Shown here: in pieces, positions 1 to 10,600 of the stretch | Layout of the letters: each line of letters starts with the position of its first letter | Numbering within the stretch: the stretch's first letter is position 1 | DNA from: Pedobacter riviphilus | Lineage (GTDB): Bacteria > Bacteroidota > Bacteroidia > Sphingobacteriales > Sphingobacteriaceae | Assembly: GCF_014692875.1 (NCBI RefSeq) | Contig: NZ_CP061171.1 | Coordinates: 4,774,001 to 4,838,000, forward strand | Length of the DNA: 64,000 nt | Direction: 5' to 3' | Program-made: the position numbers and the translations under genes | The notes under the pieces: generated by a model | Seen by the model: the letters and a program-made list of their open reading frames with translations, nothing else | The model's database searches: none | Told to the model about the DNA's origin: nothing

Positions 1-48
1 GTTTTTATAATGTAGAAAGAAAAGTTGCCAAAGATGGTGGGGCGCAAC

Positions 49-264
49 TTATGGCTGGGCGCGCAGGCCAGTGCCTTTTCCTTTAAGCGGCGACCAGAAG
101 CTGGGAATAATTTCTCTGCCGACAGAATATTCCGAATGTTTTCCTTTCACAGTAATCCGTAAGTAGATGGGCATCATCTCGCCCTTGATAAAATTTTTTG
201 GTCTTTTCAGATAGAATAAAAGATGAAAATTGTAACTCATAATGATACATTTAAAATTAAACAA
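49..264 (-). pseudogene. N-terminal remnant of a tyrosine recombinase/integrase
   Basis: A 71-codon frame whose middle (FYLKRPKNFIKGEMMPIYLR, then a TVKGKHSEYSVGREI-like stretch) resembles the arm DNA-binding domain at the start of Bacteroidota phage-type integrases, which are normally about 400 aa. It hits a stop at 49-51, and the remaining bases to the window edge do not continue the family in any frame I read. The SAM-like core-binding and catalytic R-H-R-Y domains are absent. It is probably a decayed leftover of an integrative element. Its neighbours (interrupted tRNA, metG relic) also look like rearrangement scars. The family assignment rests on the short N-terminal motif only. Confidence 0.6.
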
Positions 265-726
265 ATGTACATTTGAGCCAGTGAGCTATCAAGATGTTCG
301 TCGGTATAACTGTATGCAAATCAATATATTACAAAATAATCCAGCACCCGAACATTTCGGAATAATTCTGATTTTGATATTTCAATCAATCTACTGACTT
401 ACAGTATCTTACAAAAAATAGTCAATTTTCGACTCACTAAAATTAACCATTCAAAATGGTCGAAAATAGGTCTTAATGCGTTATAAAAACCAAAACAAAA
501 TCTTGAAAATCAATGATTTGTGCGACAATGCTCTGGTTTAAATCCAAGGAAGTGGTCCTTAGACTACAAAGCTCGAACTCTTTTATGGTTGATTTGCATT
601 GTGCGGCGGATTTAGAGGATAACTTGGCTGGCTTTTGAAACGCTCTTTTTCTTATTGCTCTAATTGATAAAACATTAAAGTGGTCATCACAAAATATTCT
701 TAGCTTTAGGTGTTAAACCTTAAGCC
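265..726. other. Gene-free stretch upstream of the TlpA-like gene
   Basis: No coding frame of interest is visible. The stretch contains a 9-bp inverted repeat at 425-467 and, just before the next gene, TAGCTTTA at 701-708, which matches the Bacteroidota -7 consensus TAnnTTTG in 7 of 8 positions. No convincing TTTG lies at the proper distance upstream, so the promoter is only tentative. Confidence 0.4.
425..467. repeat. Inverted repeat, 9-bp arms, 25-nt spacer
   Basis: Arms ATTTTCGAC (425-433) and GTCGAAAAT (459-467) are perfect inverted repeats in AT-rich intergenic DNA. No T-run follows, so this is not an obvious terminator. It could be an operator or an element scar; function unknown. Confidence 0.4.
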
Positions 727-1908
727 ATGAAACGCTATATATCGTTATTGTTTCTTTTCTTCTTATTTACCGGCATTACCTCAGCACAAGAAAAGAAAGC
801 ACCGAATTTTATTTTAAAGGGAACTTTTAGCGGCAAGCACGCCCATGCGATATTTTTATCTTATAAGGATGACCACGGTAAAAATATCGAACATAAGGCT
901 TATCTAAGTAATGGAGCTTTCACATTCAGGGGATTTATTAGTAGTCCTGTTTATGCTTTTGTCAGGAGTGATAAAAAAATAGTCCCGAACAGTCCAGATG
1001 TCTCAAATGCTGTTGAAATATTTCTAAGTCCGGGTAATATGACTATATCGTTAATGGAAAACGATTTTGCAAATGCAGTATTAATGGGTTCGCCTATGCA
1101 GGATGAATGGATAAAACTATTAACGCTATATAGACCGGTTAATAAAATTAAGGATTCATTATATAAAGCATCATTTGCGATTTCTCGGGGTGGTAATACC
1201 CCTAAAAACCATGTTGCTGTTATGGCTTTAGGGGCAAAAATCGATAAATGCAATTTGCAAATTGATCAAATAGATTACAGCTACATCGGGTCACACACAA
1301 ACTCTTATCTGAGTGCTTATCTGCTAAGCAATTCTATGCAAATGGATATGCGGTTGGATTCAATAGAAATGTTCTACAATTTATTTTCTCAACCCGTTAA
1401 AAAAAGCGTCGAAGGTAAGGCAATTAGCAAAATAATATTAAACCGTAAAGCCGCTATGGTGGGAAGCGTTGGTAGGATGCCATTGGGAACTAATTTAGAC
1501 GGGAGCAGATTTAACCCGCAAACATTTAAAATTGATAACTACTTATTAATTTATTTTTGGGCTGGCTGGGCGAATGATAATGTGTATTTAAAATCTGTTT
1601 ATAATAAATATCAATCAAAAGGATTAAAAATTCTTGCAGTCTCAACTGAGCCATTCAAAAAAATGTGGCGAGATTCAGTTAAAAAAGAACGAATTGGAAT
1701 GTGGCAAAATATATTTTCGGATCCTGTGGCTAACCTTGATACTTTTTATAACATAAGGCAAATGGCACCTTCTTTAGTTTTACTTGTAGACAAAAATCGC
1801 AGAATCATAGGCCGTTATAGAGGGGTAAATAAGCTTTACAAAATGGATTATAATGAAGAACCATTGGGATTACTCGATAAAAAGTTAGCAACGCTAATTA
1901 GCAGATAA
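727..1908 (+). CDS. Secreted TlpA-like thioredoxin-fold protein lacking CXXC
   Basis: 393 aa with a signal peptide (about residues 1-20, ending TSAQ), a DUF4369-like beta-rich N-terminal domain, and a C-terminal AhpC/TlpA thioredoxin fold (about residues 255-390). Fold landmarks are the strand YLLIYFWAGWA, the ILAVSTEPFKKMW segment (about 293-305) and the cis-Pro-type APSLVLLVD segment. In active periplasmic TlpA relatives the strand is followed by a WCGPC-like motif. Here it reads WANDN, so both redox cysteines are missing and oxidoreductase activity is not expected. It may act as a binding or chaperone-like protein; this is inference. It stands alone and is followed by a strong terminator. 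The fold assignment is fairly sure, the function is not. Confidence 0.75.
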   Translation: MKRYISLLFLFFLFTGITSAQEKKAPNFILKGTFSGKHAHAIFLSYKDDHGKNIEHKAYLSNGAFTFRGFISSPVYAFVRSDKKIVPNSPDVSNAVEIFLSPGNMTISLMENDFANAVLMGSPMQDEWIKLLTLYRPVNKIKDSLYKASFAISRGGNTPKNHVAVMALGAKIDKCNLQIDQIDYSYIGSHTNSYLSAYLLSNSMQMDMRLDSIEMFYNLFSQPVKKSVEGKAISKIILNRKAAMVGSVGRMPLGTNLDGSRFNPQTFKIDNYLLIYFWAGWANDNVYLKSVYNKYQSKGLKILAVSTEPFKKMWRDSVKKERIGMWQNIFSDPVANLDTFYNIRQMAPSLVLLVDKNRRIIGRYRGVNKLYKMDYNEEPLGLLDKKLATLISR

Positions 1909-1930
1909 TTTGCCAAAATTTGTGCCTAAC

Positions 1931-1964
1931 AAAAAGCCTTCAGATTTCCATCTAAAGGCTTTTC
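1931..1964. terminator. Bidirectional rho-independent terminator
   Basis: Stem AAAAGCCTTcAGAT / ATCTaAAGGCTTTT with a short loop and an A/T tract on each side. It lies 23 bp after the stop of the TlpA-like gene, and on the other strand it is downstream of the tRNA-like gene at 2004-2103, so it can serve both. Confidence 0.8.
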
Positions 1965-2003
1965 AATTTTATTCCCATGCTTGTCATACAGTGGGTCATT
2001 TAG

Positions 2004-2103
2004 TGGTCCCGACGAGAATCGAACTCATATCTAAAGTTTAGGAAACTTCTATTCCCTGCCAGACTGTCGTCATTCAGGCGGGTATACATTGAACTACAGG
2101 ACT
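2004..2103 (-). pseudogene. tRNA-Arg(CCT)-like gene interrupted by a 28-nt palindrome
   Basis: Aligns end to end with the intact tRNA-Arg(CCT) at 2172-2243: same D-stem GTTC/GAAT, same anticodon arm with CCT, same length of T-arm. Exactly 28 nt are inserted between the D-loop and the 3' strand of the D-stem. The acceptor and T stems differ from the intact copy but remain paired (T stem ATGAG/CTCGT against AGCAG/CTGCT), except for an A-C mismatch at position 1-72. So this was an independently evolving tRNA, not a fresh copy. With the insert the D-arm should not fold normally, and it is probably non-functional. Confidence 0.75.
2055..2082. repeat. 28-nt REP-like palindrome inserted in tRNA
   Basis: An imperfect palindrome starting CCTGCC, centred on TGTCGTCAT and ending GGCGGG. 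It shares the CGTCATTC...GCGGG pattern with the core of the inverted-repeat element at 54584-54675, which suggests a dispersed REP-type family in this genome. It is present precisely as an insertion relative to the neighbouring intact tRNA. Confidence 0.6.
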
Positions 2104-2137
2104 GAGCATTTCAAATATCAATCAATAACTTAAAAAT

Positions 2138-2166
2138 AAAAAAGCCCATCTTTCGATGAGCTTTTC
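2138..2166 (-). terminator. Terminator after tRNA-Arg
   Basis: Read on the minus strand, the stem AAAGCTCATC / GATGGGCTTT is closed by a CGAA-containing loop and followed by a T-rich tract, six bases downstream of the intact tRNA-Arg. Confidence 0.75.
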
Positions 2167-2171
2167 TTCTG

Positions 2172-2243
2172 TAGCCCCGAGCAGAATCGAACTGCTATCT
2201 AAAGTTTAGGAAACTTCTATTCTATCCGTTGAACTACGGGGCC
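2172..2243 (-). tRNA. tRNA-Arg (anticodon CCT)
   Basis: 72-nt cloverleaf on the minus strand: acceptor GGCCCCG/CGGGGCT (G-U at 1-72), D-stem GTTC/GAAT, anticodon stem GAAGT/ACTTT around loop TTCCTAA (anticodon at 2210-2208, reading AGG codons), T-stem AGCAG/CTGCT with loop TTCGATT, discriminator A. CCA is not encoded. All stems pair. Confidence 0.93.
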
Positions 2244-2587
2244 ATTTGTTGCGCAAATATAACAAAAGTTTTGTCGCAAGAAAATTCAATTTAGCAAGCA
2301 CTTATCTAAGGAAATTGTCTTTAAAAACATAAAAAATCAATTTCAACAGATGCCCCTTTTATTTTTATGCGGGTAAAGATTATTTAGTTATAATGCCTTC
2401 CTGGAACTTTTCTATAGGCGCCACAAATTGAGTTTACCTTCAGCGTTTCGGCCATCAAAAACACGCATATAAAGTGTTAAAAGTCTTACCTTTCGAGTCT
2501 TCCCTAATGCTGAATCGCAATCTGTTTAACCTATCAATTTTAGTTTTAACCCTTCAACTATTAACTGTATTTTAGCGATACCTCTAA
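2244..2587. other. Intergenic region with a metG relic
   Basis: 344 bp between tRNA-Arg and the TPR regulator. Apart from the metG 3' relic (separate entry) it is AT-rich, and I see no intact gene. It should contain the promoters of both flanking genes, but I could not fix one with confidence. Confidence 0.5.
2393..2462 (-). pseudogene. Relic of the 3' end of metG
   Basis: About 66 bp on the minus strand align with the last codons of the intact metG at about 13986-14052, at roughly 75% identity by eye with two 1-nt gaps. Shared blocks include GCCGAAA, GAAGG and AAACTCA. The relic still spells the EGKL-x-FVAP-xxKF part of the MetRS C-terminal tRNA-binding domain if the gaps are bridged. It is out of frame and has no upstream part. 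It marks an old duplication or rearrangement of the metG locus next to tRNA-Arg. Confidence 0.65.
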
Positions 2588-4360
2588 ATGATGAACAGGT
2601 TAATTCTCCTTGCGCTACTATTATGCTGTTGTTCTGTTCCTGTTTTTGCTCAGCAAAAGCTGATCGAACCCCTTATTAATGCCTGGAAAGTTGATGATAC
2701 CAGCCAAACACATCGGGCAGAGGTTGGTTATGCGCAATTAAAGCTGCAAAAAGAAAATCGGAAGACAAACCTGCCCCAGCATCAGCAACTCATGAAAGCA
2801 TTGCATGCTTATGTTGGCCAAAACTCAGATGACCGGTTAAAAGTACGGTTAACCATGTACGAAATCTTGGGTAAATTTGAATTGGGCCTGAAAATTCTTC
2901 CGCAGGATTCGACAAATATTTACGACTGCATCAAGCTTGCTCACAAATTGAAAGACGACCAGCTTAAGGCCGAAGTATACACCCTTTGTGCAGAGGTTGG
3001 CAAGGGAACCAACAGATATGTGCTGTATAACCTAAAAGCGATCGAACTGGAACGTAAGGTTGGGTTTTCGCATTTTAAATATGTACATAACCGTTTCTTT
3101 AATGTAAGCCTGGGCTTATACCAGAGCAATAACTACAGAAAAAGTATCGATTATGGTCTACAATGTTTAGCGTTTAAAAATGTAAGAAAAAATACCTGGG
3201 ACCCACGAGTTTATATTTTTCAGCTGGATATTGTTGGAGCATCCTATCTCAAGCTTAATCAGTACGATAGTGCCAGGTATTATTATCAGCAGATTATAGA
3301 TACCTTAACAAAAACACCCGATGAAAATGCAAATGTTCAATCTTTATGGCTGGGCATTGCTAAAGGAAACATCGGACATGCATTAATTTTGCAAGGCAAG
3401 GAAGCACAGGGCACGCCTTTGGTCTACTTACAATTGCAAAACAGTACGGCAATTAAATCGTACAATAACATGGCTATTGCCCAGAACATCTTAGCCAACC
3501 TGGATTTTAAGTACAAAAGATACCAAGAAGCCGTATCTAAATGGAAACAGGCTTACCATTGGGCCTTGCAGAGCGAATATTATGTAGTAGAGCAAAAGCT
3601 GCTCTCGTTAAAGGGTATAATGATGTGTTACCGGAAACTTCAGGTGCCCGATAGTGCCTATAAATATGGCGATTTATATAATAGGCTCAATAAAGAACGA
3701 CTTTTAGAACTTGGCGCTCAGCAGCTCTCGGCCATCAAGGCTAAAATAGAGTTTGATGATATACAAACTAACCTGGAAAACATCAGCACCAAATTGCGGC
3801 AGGAGAAAATGACCCGGAATTTTATTTTAGGAGGTATTTTCCTTTTAGCGGTAATTAGCCTTTTGCTTTACAACAGGCAGAAACTGAAAGTTAAGCACGA
3901 AACCGAAATTTTAAATCGCGACCGGATGGCCAAAGATCTCGAAATAAAAGAGGCCAGGGAGCGAATCAATTCCTTTGCGCTCAACATGGGGCAAAAAGAA
4001 AAACTGATTAGAAACCTTGAAAGAACGATCAAAGCAAACGGAACAGACAACCTCAGCAGTAGCTTGCTTAACTATGTGCTTGTAACAGACGAGGAATGGC
4101 ACAAGTTTAAGGAAGCATTTAACAAGGCTTATCCTTTGTTTTTTCCTCGATTGAAACAAATTGTTGCTCACTTAAATCCAGCAGAAGAACGTTTGGCGAG
4201 TTTAATATGCCTCGATCTAAATAACCAACAAATTGCCAATATGCTTGGCATTAGTGCCTCTAGTGTTGCCCGTAGCAAGCGCAGGTTAAAGCAGCGCATT
4301 GCTGTTCCCGAAGGGCAAAGCATCGAAAGCTATATTTGCGATTTGAACGATTTGGTTTAG
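2588..4360 (+). CDS. TPR-containing membrane regulator with C-terminal LuxR-type HTH
   Basis: 590 aa. Signal peptide (MMNRLILLALLLCCCSVPVFA), then TPR-like helical repeats through about residue 390, one transmembrane helix (about 412-431, FILGGIFLLAVISLLLY), a charged coiled coil (about 435-490), and a C-terminal winged/LuxR-type helix-turn-helix at about 530-575 (NPAEERLASLICL then NNQQIANMLGISASSV). This layout, with a periplasmic sensor linked to a cytoplasmic DNA-binding domain by one helix, is common in Bacteroidota TPR regulators. It precedes the adhesin gene in the same direction and may control it; that is inference from position. Either of two adjacent ATGs (2588, 2591) could start it. 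Confidence 0.75.
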   Translation: MMNRLILLALLLCCCSVPVFAQQKLIEPLINAWKVDDTSQTHRAEVGYAQLKLQKENRKTNLPQHQQLMKALHAYVGQNSDDRLKVRLTMYEILGKFELGLKILPQDSTNIYDCIKLAHKLKDDQLKAEVYTLCAEVGKGTNRYVLYNLKAIELERKVGFSHFKYVHNRFFNVSLGLYQSNNYRKSIDYGLQCLAFKNVRKNTWDPRVYIFQLDIVGASYLKLNQYDSARYYYQQIIDTLTKTPDENANVQSLWLGIAKGNIGHALILQGKEAQGTPLVYLQLQNSTAIKSYNNMAIAQNILANLDFKYKRYQEAVSKWKQAYHWALQSEYYVVEQKLLSLKGIMMCYRKLQVPDSAYKYGDLYNRLNKERLLELGAQQLSAIKAKIEFDDIQTNLENISTKLRQEKMTRNFILGGIFLLAVISLLLYNRQKLKVKHETEILNRDRMAKDLEIKEARERINSFALNMGQKEKLIRNLERTIKANGTDNLSSSLLNYVLVTDEEWHKFKEAFNKAYPLFFPRLKQIVAHLNPAEERLASLICLDLNNQQIANMLGISASSVARSKRRLKQRIAVPEGQSIESYICDLNDLV

Positions 4361-4437
4361 GCCAACTGCTCAATTGTCCGCTTTTTGTCCGCCCCTTTTT
4401 CTTGTCTGATGGCATCTGCTGCGCCTAAATTTGGCCT

Positions 4438-4551
4438 ATGCCCAATCCAAAGCGAACAGACGTACAGGTTATAGTCCTCATTATTTTGGTGGCTTTATTG
4501 GTTATGCTACTGGTTTGGTGGCTTTTTGATCAACGTATGCAACAAGTTTAA
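4438..4551 (+). CDS. Possible 37-aa single-span membrane peptide
   Basis: A short ATG-to-TAA frame between the regulator and the adhesin. It encodes a hydrophilic N-terminus (MPNPKRTDVQ), one strongly hydrophobic stretch (VIVLIILVALLVMLLVWWLF) and a short polar tail (DQRMQQV). The membrane-helix composition is unlikely to be random in non-coding DNA, but there is no homologue that I recognise and no visible promoter. If real it may be cotranscribed with a neighbour. Confidence 0.4.
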   Translation: MPNPKRTDVQVIVLIILVALLVMLLVWWLFDQRMQQV

Positions 4552-4628
4552 CATACGATGAAAAGTAGGTCCCTTCTCCAGTTTATTGATCATTGGGCAG
4601 GCTTAACCGTCATCTAAATTTTTATAAA

Positions 4629-7600
4629 ATGAAAAGAATTTTACCGCTGCTTATCACCCTATTCTATGCAACAACTTTATGGGGGCAAACCAGTACCGAA
4701 GCTTTTGAAACCGAATCTCATGGGAGTACAAGTTTTACAGATAATGGTGTTGTTTTTAATATCATTTCCCATGTAAGTGTTTTTGACATTCAAGGAATTT
4801 ATCCGGGAACAGGATGGAATGGAACTACAATTGATAACAGATACATTGATAATTCTAACGATACTCAGTCCCCTCCCTCTTTCAGCATCAAAACAACCTC
4901 TAATTTATTTAAAGTAAACAGATTCTGGATGTTTCTTGCGGCACTGAATCTTAATCTGAATGTAACCGGAAGCATTACCGTAACCGGAAAACTAAATGGT
5001 GTAGCAAAATTTTCCCAAACCAAAACTACCGGATTTGCAACAAGCCTGGGCAGTACCAATGGCTATACGCTGATTGATTTGACCAATCTTAACGGGCAAA
5101 ACTACTCGAACCTAATAATTGATGAGCTGCAGATTACTGCAAACGGAGGATTTAGATATGTTGGTTTAGATGGCTTTACCTGGGTAAAGGATAGCAACCT
5201 GATCAATACACTTCCTACCGTAGTTGTTAATCCGGCCACCATTTCGTCAACTACGGTTGGGAATTCTTACAGTCAAACATTTACCGGTAGTGGAGGTACG
5301 CCCCTTATTCATTTGCGGTTAGTGCAGGGGCATTACCTGCAGGGTTAAGCTTAAATACGACTTCGGGGGTTTTGACGGGTACCCCCAAAGCTTCCGGAAG
5401 TTTTATTTTTACTATAAAAGCCACTGACGCTACTGATGTTTCAGGATCTTACCCGGGCACTAGGCCCTATACTTTGGTTGTTGCCCCTCCCATAACTATA
5501 ATTGCTCCAAGCTCCATACCTGGTGCTGTCGTTGGTACGGCCTATAGTCAGCCATTTACCGCAACTGGCGGTATTGCACCGTATAGTTACGCAGTAACTA
5601 GTGGAACTTTGCCTACAGGATTAACATTAAGCACTGGCGGGGTTTTAAGTGGAACGCCAACCAGTGGGGGCATTTTTAGTTTTACAATTACCGCTACAGG
5701 TTCATCAACCGGAACAGGTGCGCCACATATTGGAATACAAGCCTATACTTTAACGGTAACTACACCAACTATTGTAGTAAGCCCTTCAACTTTGCCAAAT
5801 GCAAGCACAGCTACTGCTTATAACCACACAATTACTGCCAGTGGGGGAACAGCACCGTATACATTTGCCATTACAGCCGGCGCTTTGCCGGTGGGTTTAG
5901 CATTTAGCTCTACAGGTGTTTTGAGTGGCCAGGCAACAACCATCGGGACTTTTAATTTCACTGTAACGAGCACCGATGCCTCTAGGGGTAGTGGGCCTTA
6001 TATAGGTACGAGAGCGTATTCTTTAACAGTAAAAAATCCGACGCCCGTGCCAGACGCAAATGGTGTCCTTTACGTAAAGAAAGGAAGCAATGGTGCTGGA
6101 GATAGCTGGGCTAATGCCATGCCTGAATTGGCCGATGCATTAATTGCAGCCAGAAACCTAAATATGGTTGCGGCGGGTGCGGTAAAGCAAATTTGGGTGG
6201 CAGGAGGTACTTACAAACCATTATATAATCCTGCCGATAATGATTTCGGCAATCCTGCAGGGCGGGATAATGCCTTTTTGCTGGTAAAAGATGTAAAACT
6301 CTACGGTGGCTTCGCCGGAACAGAAACGATGCTTGCTAATCGTAATTTGACTTTAACAAGCAATAAAAGTATACTTAGCGGAGATATTGACAATAACGAT
6401 GCTTTAACTGATAACCTTTCTACCACCATCAATGGCAATAATAGCTACCACGTGGTAGTTTCGGCTGCCGCAATGGGCGCTGCCGAACTGAATGGGTTTA
6501 CCATTACGGGGGGCAGTGCAAATACAAACAGTTTTACAACCGTCAACGGTGAACTGATTACAAGGAACAATGGAGGAGCACTATATAACATTAATGCCAC
6601 TTTAGCTTTAAGCAATTTAATCATTGCTTACAACAAAGCTTCGTTCGAAGGGGCAGGTATCTATAATTACAATAAGGCAACCGTCAACGCCAGTCGTACA
6701 AGTATTACGAACAATACTGCCACTGTGAACGGGGGAGGTATTTTTAGTGATTCGTTTGGGTCATCGCTGAACCTGAGCAATATGATCGTGGGCGGCAACA
6801 ATACCAATGGAAATGGCGGTGGTATATGCGATTATTCGATAAGTGGGAGTTCGAACTTTACCAATTTGCTGGTCTATGGCAATACAGCAGGATCATTGGG
6901 AGGTGGGATGTATCTTTCGAGTGCCACAACTACATTAACCAATTTGAGCATAGTAGCGAATACGTCCATTACCGGTGGCGGTTTGCACAACGAGCGCCAA
7001 TCTCCTGTTATTTATAACAGTATCATATTTGGTAATAATAGTGGTATTAACAATAATAATAGTACACCGGTAATCAAAAACAGCTTGGTGCAAGGGTTAA
7101 GCAGTACCGCGAATGGTAATATAAATGCGACTGGAGTTTTAATAAATAATCTATTTATGACACCATTGTCTGCGGGGCTTAGTACGGGTGGAGATTATCG
7201 CCTTAAAGCAGGAAGCCCTGGCATCAATGCCGGGGATAAAGCTCTTTTTACAGGCTTAGATGCAAATACCACAGACTTGGATGGCAATGCCCGTCTAAAC
7301 GGAACTCAGATCGATTTGGGAGCGTACGAGAGCCAAGGCAACTCTGCCCCGATACCAGATGGAAGCGGAATAGTTTATGTAAAACAGGGCGGCGCGGGAA
7401 CCTATGAAGGTAATAGTTGGGCCAATGCTGCTCCCGAGCTGTCTGATGCCCTTTTGGCTACCAAAAATAATATTGCCATTAAACAAATTTGGGTAGCTGG
7501 AGGTACTTACAAGCCATTATATAGTCCTGCCGATAATAACTTTGGCGCTTCTGCAGGGCGAGATAATGCCTTTTTGCTGGTTAAGGATGTGAAGCTCTAC

Positions 7601-10600
7601 GGAGGTTTTGCCGGGACTGAAACAACGCTTGCCCAAAGAGATCTGACATTGACCGTTAATAAAAGTACGCTCAGTGGCGATTTTAACAATGACGATGTTA
7701 TAAGCGGTGTGGGAGCTACCCTCAATTTTGCCAACAACAGTGAAAATGCCTACCATGTGCTCATCTCAGCAGGTGATGTAGGCCTTGCCGAATTGGATGG
7801 CTTCACCATTAAAGGGGGGAATGGAAGTGGAGGCAGTATCACGGTTAACGCTTTGGCTATATCTAAAAACCAGGGTGGGGGAATAAACATCACTTCATCC
7901 AGCCCTACGATTACCAATTGTATTTTTGAAAACAACAATGTTTCAACCGGTATGGGCGGAGCCATTTTTACAAGTGCACCAGCTAATGGCGCAGCCGCCA
8001 GTCCGGTAATTGCCAAAAGTAGCTTTGTAAATAATAAATGTAGCAATATTGCTGGTCAGGGCTGGGGCGATGAAGGTGGAGGGGCCATGTATAATACTGG
8101 TTCAGGTCCGGTTATTTCCGATTGCAGTTTTATGGGCAATCTAGTTACAGGTAGCCGGTTCGGCGGAGCAATTGCTAACATGGCATCAACAGCTCAATTT
8201 AGTAATGTAACCATTAGTAATAATTTTTCACTCGGAACCAGTAGCGGGGGTGGTGGAATAGCGAATATTAGTACAGGTACGGTTAGGCTAATTAATGTGG
8301 TGCTGAGTGGAAACAGTACAGATGCTAATGGAGGGGCCATGTATAATAGTTTTGGAGCAATACCAATGCTTATTAATGTGCTCATTAGTGGCAATGCCGC
8401 CAACAATGGTGCGGGCATTTATAATAACAATTCATCACCTGTATTAACTAATGTTACTATTGGTGGCAACCTATCTAATACAGGAGGCGTAATCTTCAAT
8501 ACCAATAGCGCTTCGCCACAAGTACAAAATACCATTGTGTTTGGCAATAGTGCAGGCATAGTAAACAATACAGGTACAGATGTGCCCATTTATAAAAATA
8601 GTTTGGTACAGGGAGCCAGCGGTGCCGGATTGATCGCTTTTAACGGAACAGCAACAGATTTATTTGTATCGCCGTCTGTGCCAGCTTTAACAGCCGCTGG
8701 CGATTATAGGCCAAAAACAGGGGCCGCTCTTATAAATGCCGGCGACCAAAACCTCTTTTCGGGTCTGAATGCCAACACCAAAGACCTTGATGGCAATCCA
8801 CGTTTAACAGGTACCAATATTGATTTGGGTGCTTACGAAGCGCTGGTGCAATTGCAAACCATTACTGCCCATAATTTAAGCAAAACCTATGGCGATTTGG
8901 CTTTCGAACCTGGTGCAACCGCAAGTTCGGGTTTAACGGTTGCCTATGTTTCTGCTGATAATAGCATTGCCGAAGCCTTTCAGGATGCAACAGATGGCAA
9001 CAAGTGGAAGCTGAACATTAAAAAGGCCGGCACGGTAAACATTACGGCAAGCCAGCCAGGTAATGGTGCCTATAGTCCGGCTCCAAATGTAGTGTTTAGC
9101 CTCACTATTGGCCAAAGGCCTGTAACGGTTAGCCTAAAATCTACTGCTGCGTTAACCAAAACATATGATGCCAATACTGCTGGAATGGTTCAGGTTACAG
9201 ACCTTGAATTGAGCATTGGCGATATCATTAACAATGACGATGTACAATTAAGTTTAAATTCTGGCATGGCTCAATACAATAGCAAAGATGCCGGAACAGG
9301 AAAGACGATTACCCTGCCCATAGCCAATGTTTTATTGACTGGCGCACAGGCGGGAAATTATAAAGTAGCAAATATTAGCGACCTCTCAAGTTCTGCGGCT
9401 TCAATTACACCAAAGCCATTAACCATTACCGCAAACAATTTTAGCAAGGTATATAATGGTTTGGGTTATAGCGGTGGCAATGGGGTAAGCTATGGTACAT
9501 TTGCCTTAGGCGAAGATCCAAGCGTGCTTTCCGGAACATTGAGTTTTGGTGGCACCGCTCAGGGCGCGATAAATACGGGCAATTATACCATTGTTCCCAG
9601 GGATTGAGTGCAACTAATTATGCCATCAGTTATTTAAACGGACAATTGGTTATTTCGCTTAATCATGTAAATACCTTAACTTTTAATGCCCAAACTGCGG
9701 GCAGCCTATTAACCAAAACCTATGGCGATGCCGATCTCAATGCATCGGCCAATGCCAGTTCCGGGTTAACAGCAACTTACCAAAGCAGCAATCCATCGGT
9801 AGCTACCATAAATGCTTCGGGTCAGGTAAACTTATTGGGAACAGGTACAACCACCCTAACAGTAAGCCAGGCCGGCGATGCGAATTATGGCCCGGCTACT
9901 CCAATAAGTTTCCAGTTGCAGGTTACCAAGAAAAGGTTGACCGTTACCGCAAACGATTTTAGTAAAACCTATGATGCACTTGCCTATGCCGGTGGAAATG
10001 GTGTAAGCTATAATGGTTTTGTAAATGGCGAAACCCAGGCTGTATTAAGTGGAACATTAGTTTATGGAGGTAACGCACAGGGTGCTGTAAATACAGGGAA
10101 TTATGTAATCACGCCCAGCGGATTGCTTGCCGCCAATTACGATTTCGACTACAAAAACGGAACGCTAAGCATTGTGCCATCTGGGGCCAACGTAATTACG
10201 TTTAATAACCAGATAACAGGTGCTGTGCTCCAGTTAACATACGGAAATACTGTTGTTGATGCTTCGGCTATTGCTTCATCGGGATTGCCGGTGAATTATG
10301 CTAGCAGCAATCCTGCGGTGGCTTCGGTTAATGCAAGCGGACAGGTACATATTTTGGCTGCGGGAACGGCGACGATAACGGCTAGTCAGCCCGGAGATGT
10401 GAACCATAGCGCGGCCACTCCGGTAAATTTCATCATCAATGTGCAGCAAAAAACACTAACTATTACCGCCAATAATTTCAATAAAACCTATAATGCGGTA
10501 GCTTACACCGGAGGAAATGGAGTAAGCTATAATGGATTTGTTAATGGAGAAAATGAACAGGTTCTGCAAGGTACCTTAAGTTATACAGGCACTGCAATTG

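Noticed and set aside
7295..8418. Several minus-strand open frames of 60-100 codons inside the adhesin
   Set aside because: Shadows of a repetitive, biased coding sequence; no signal, motif or start context.
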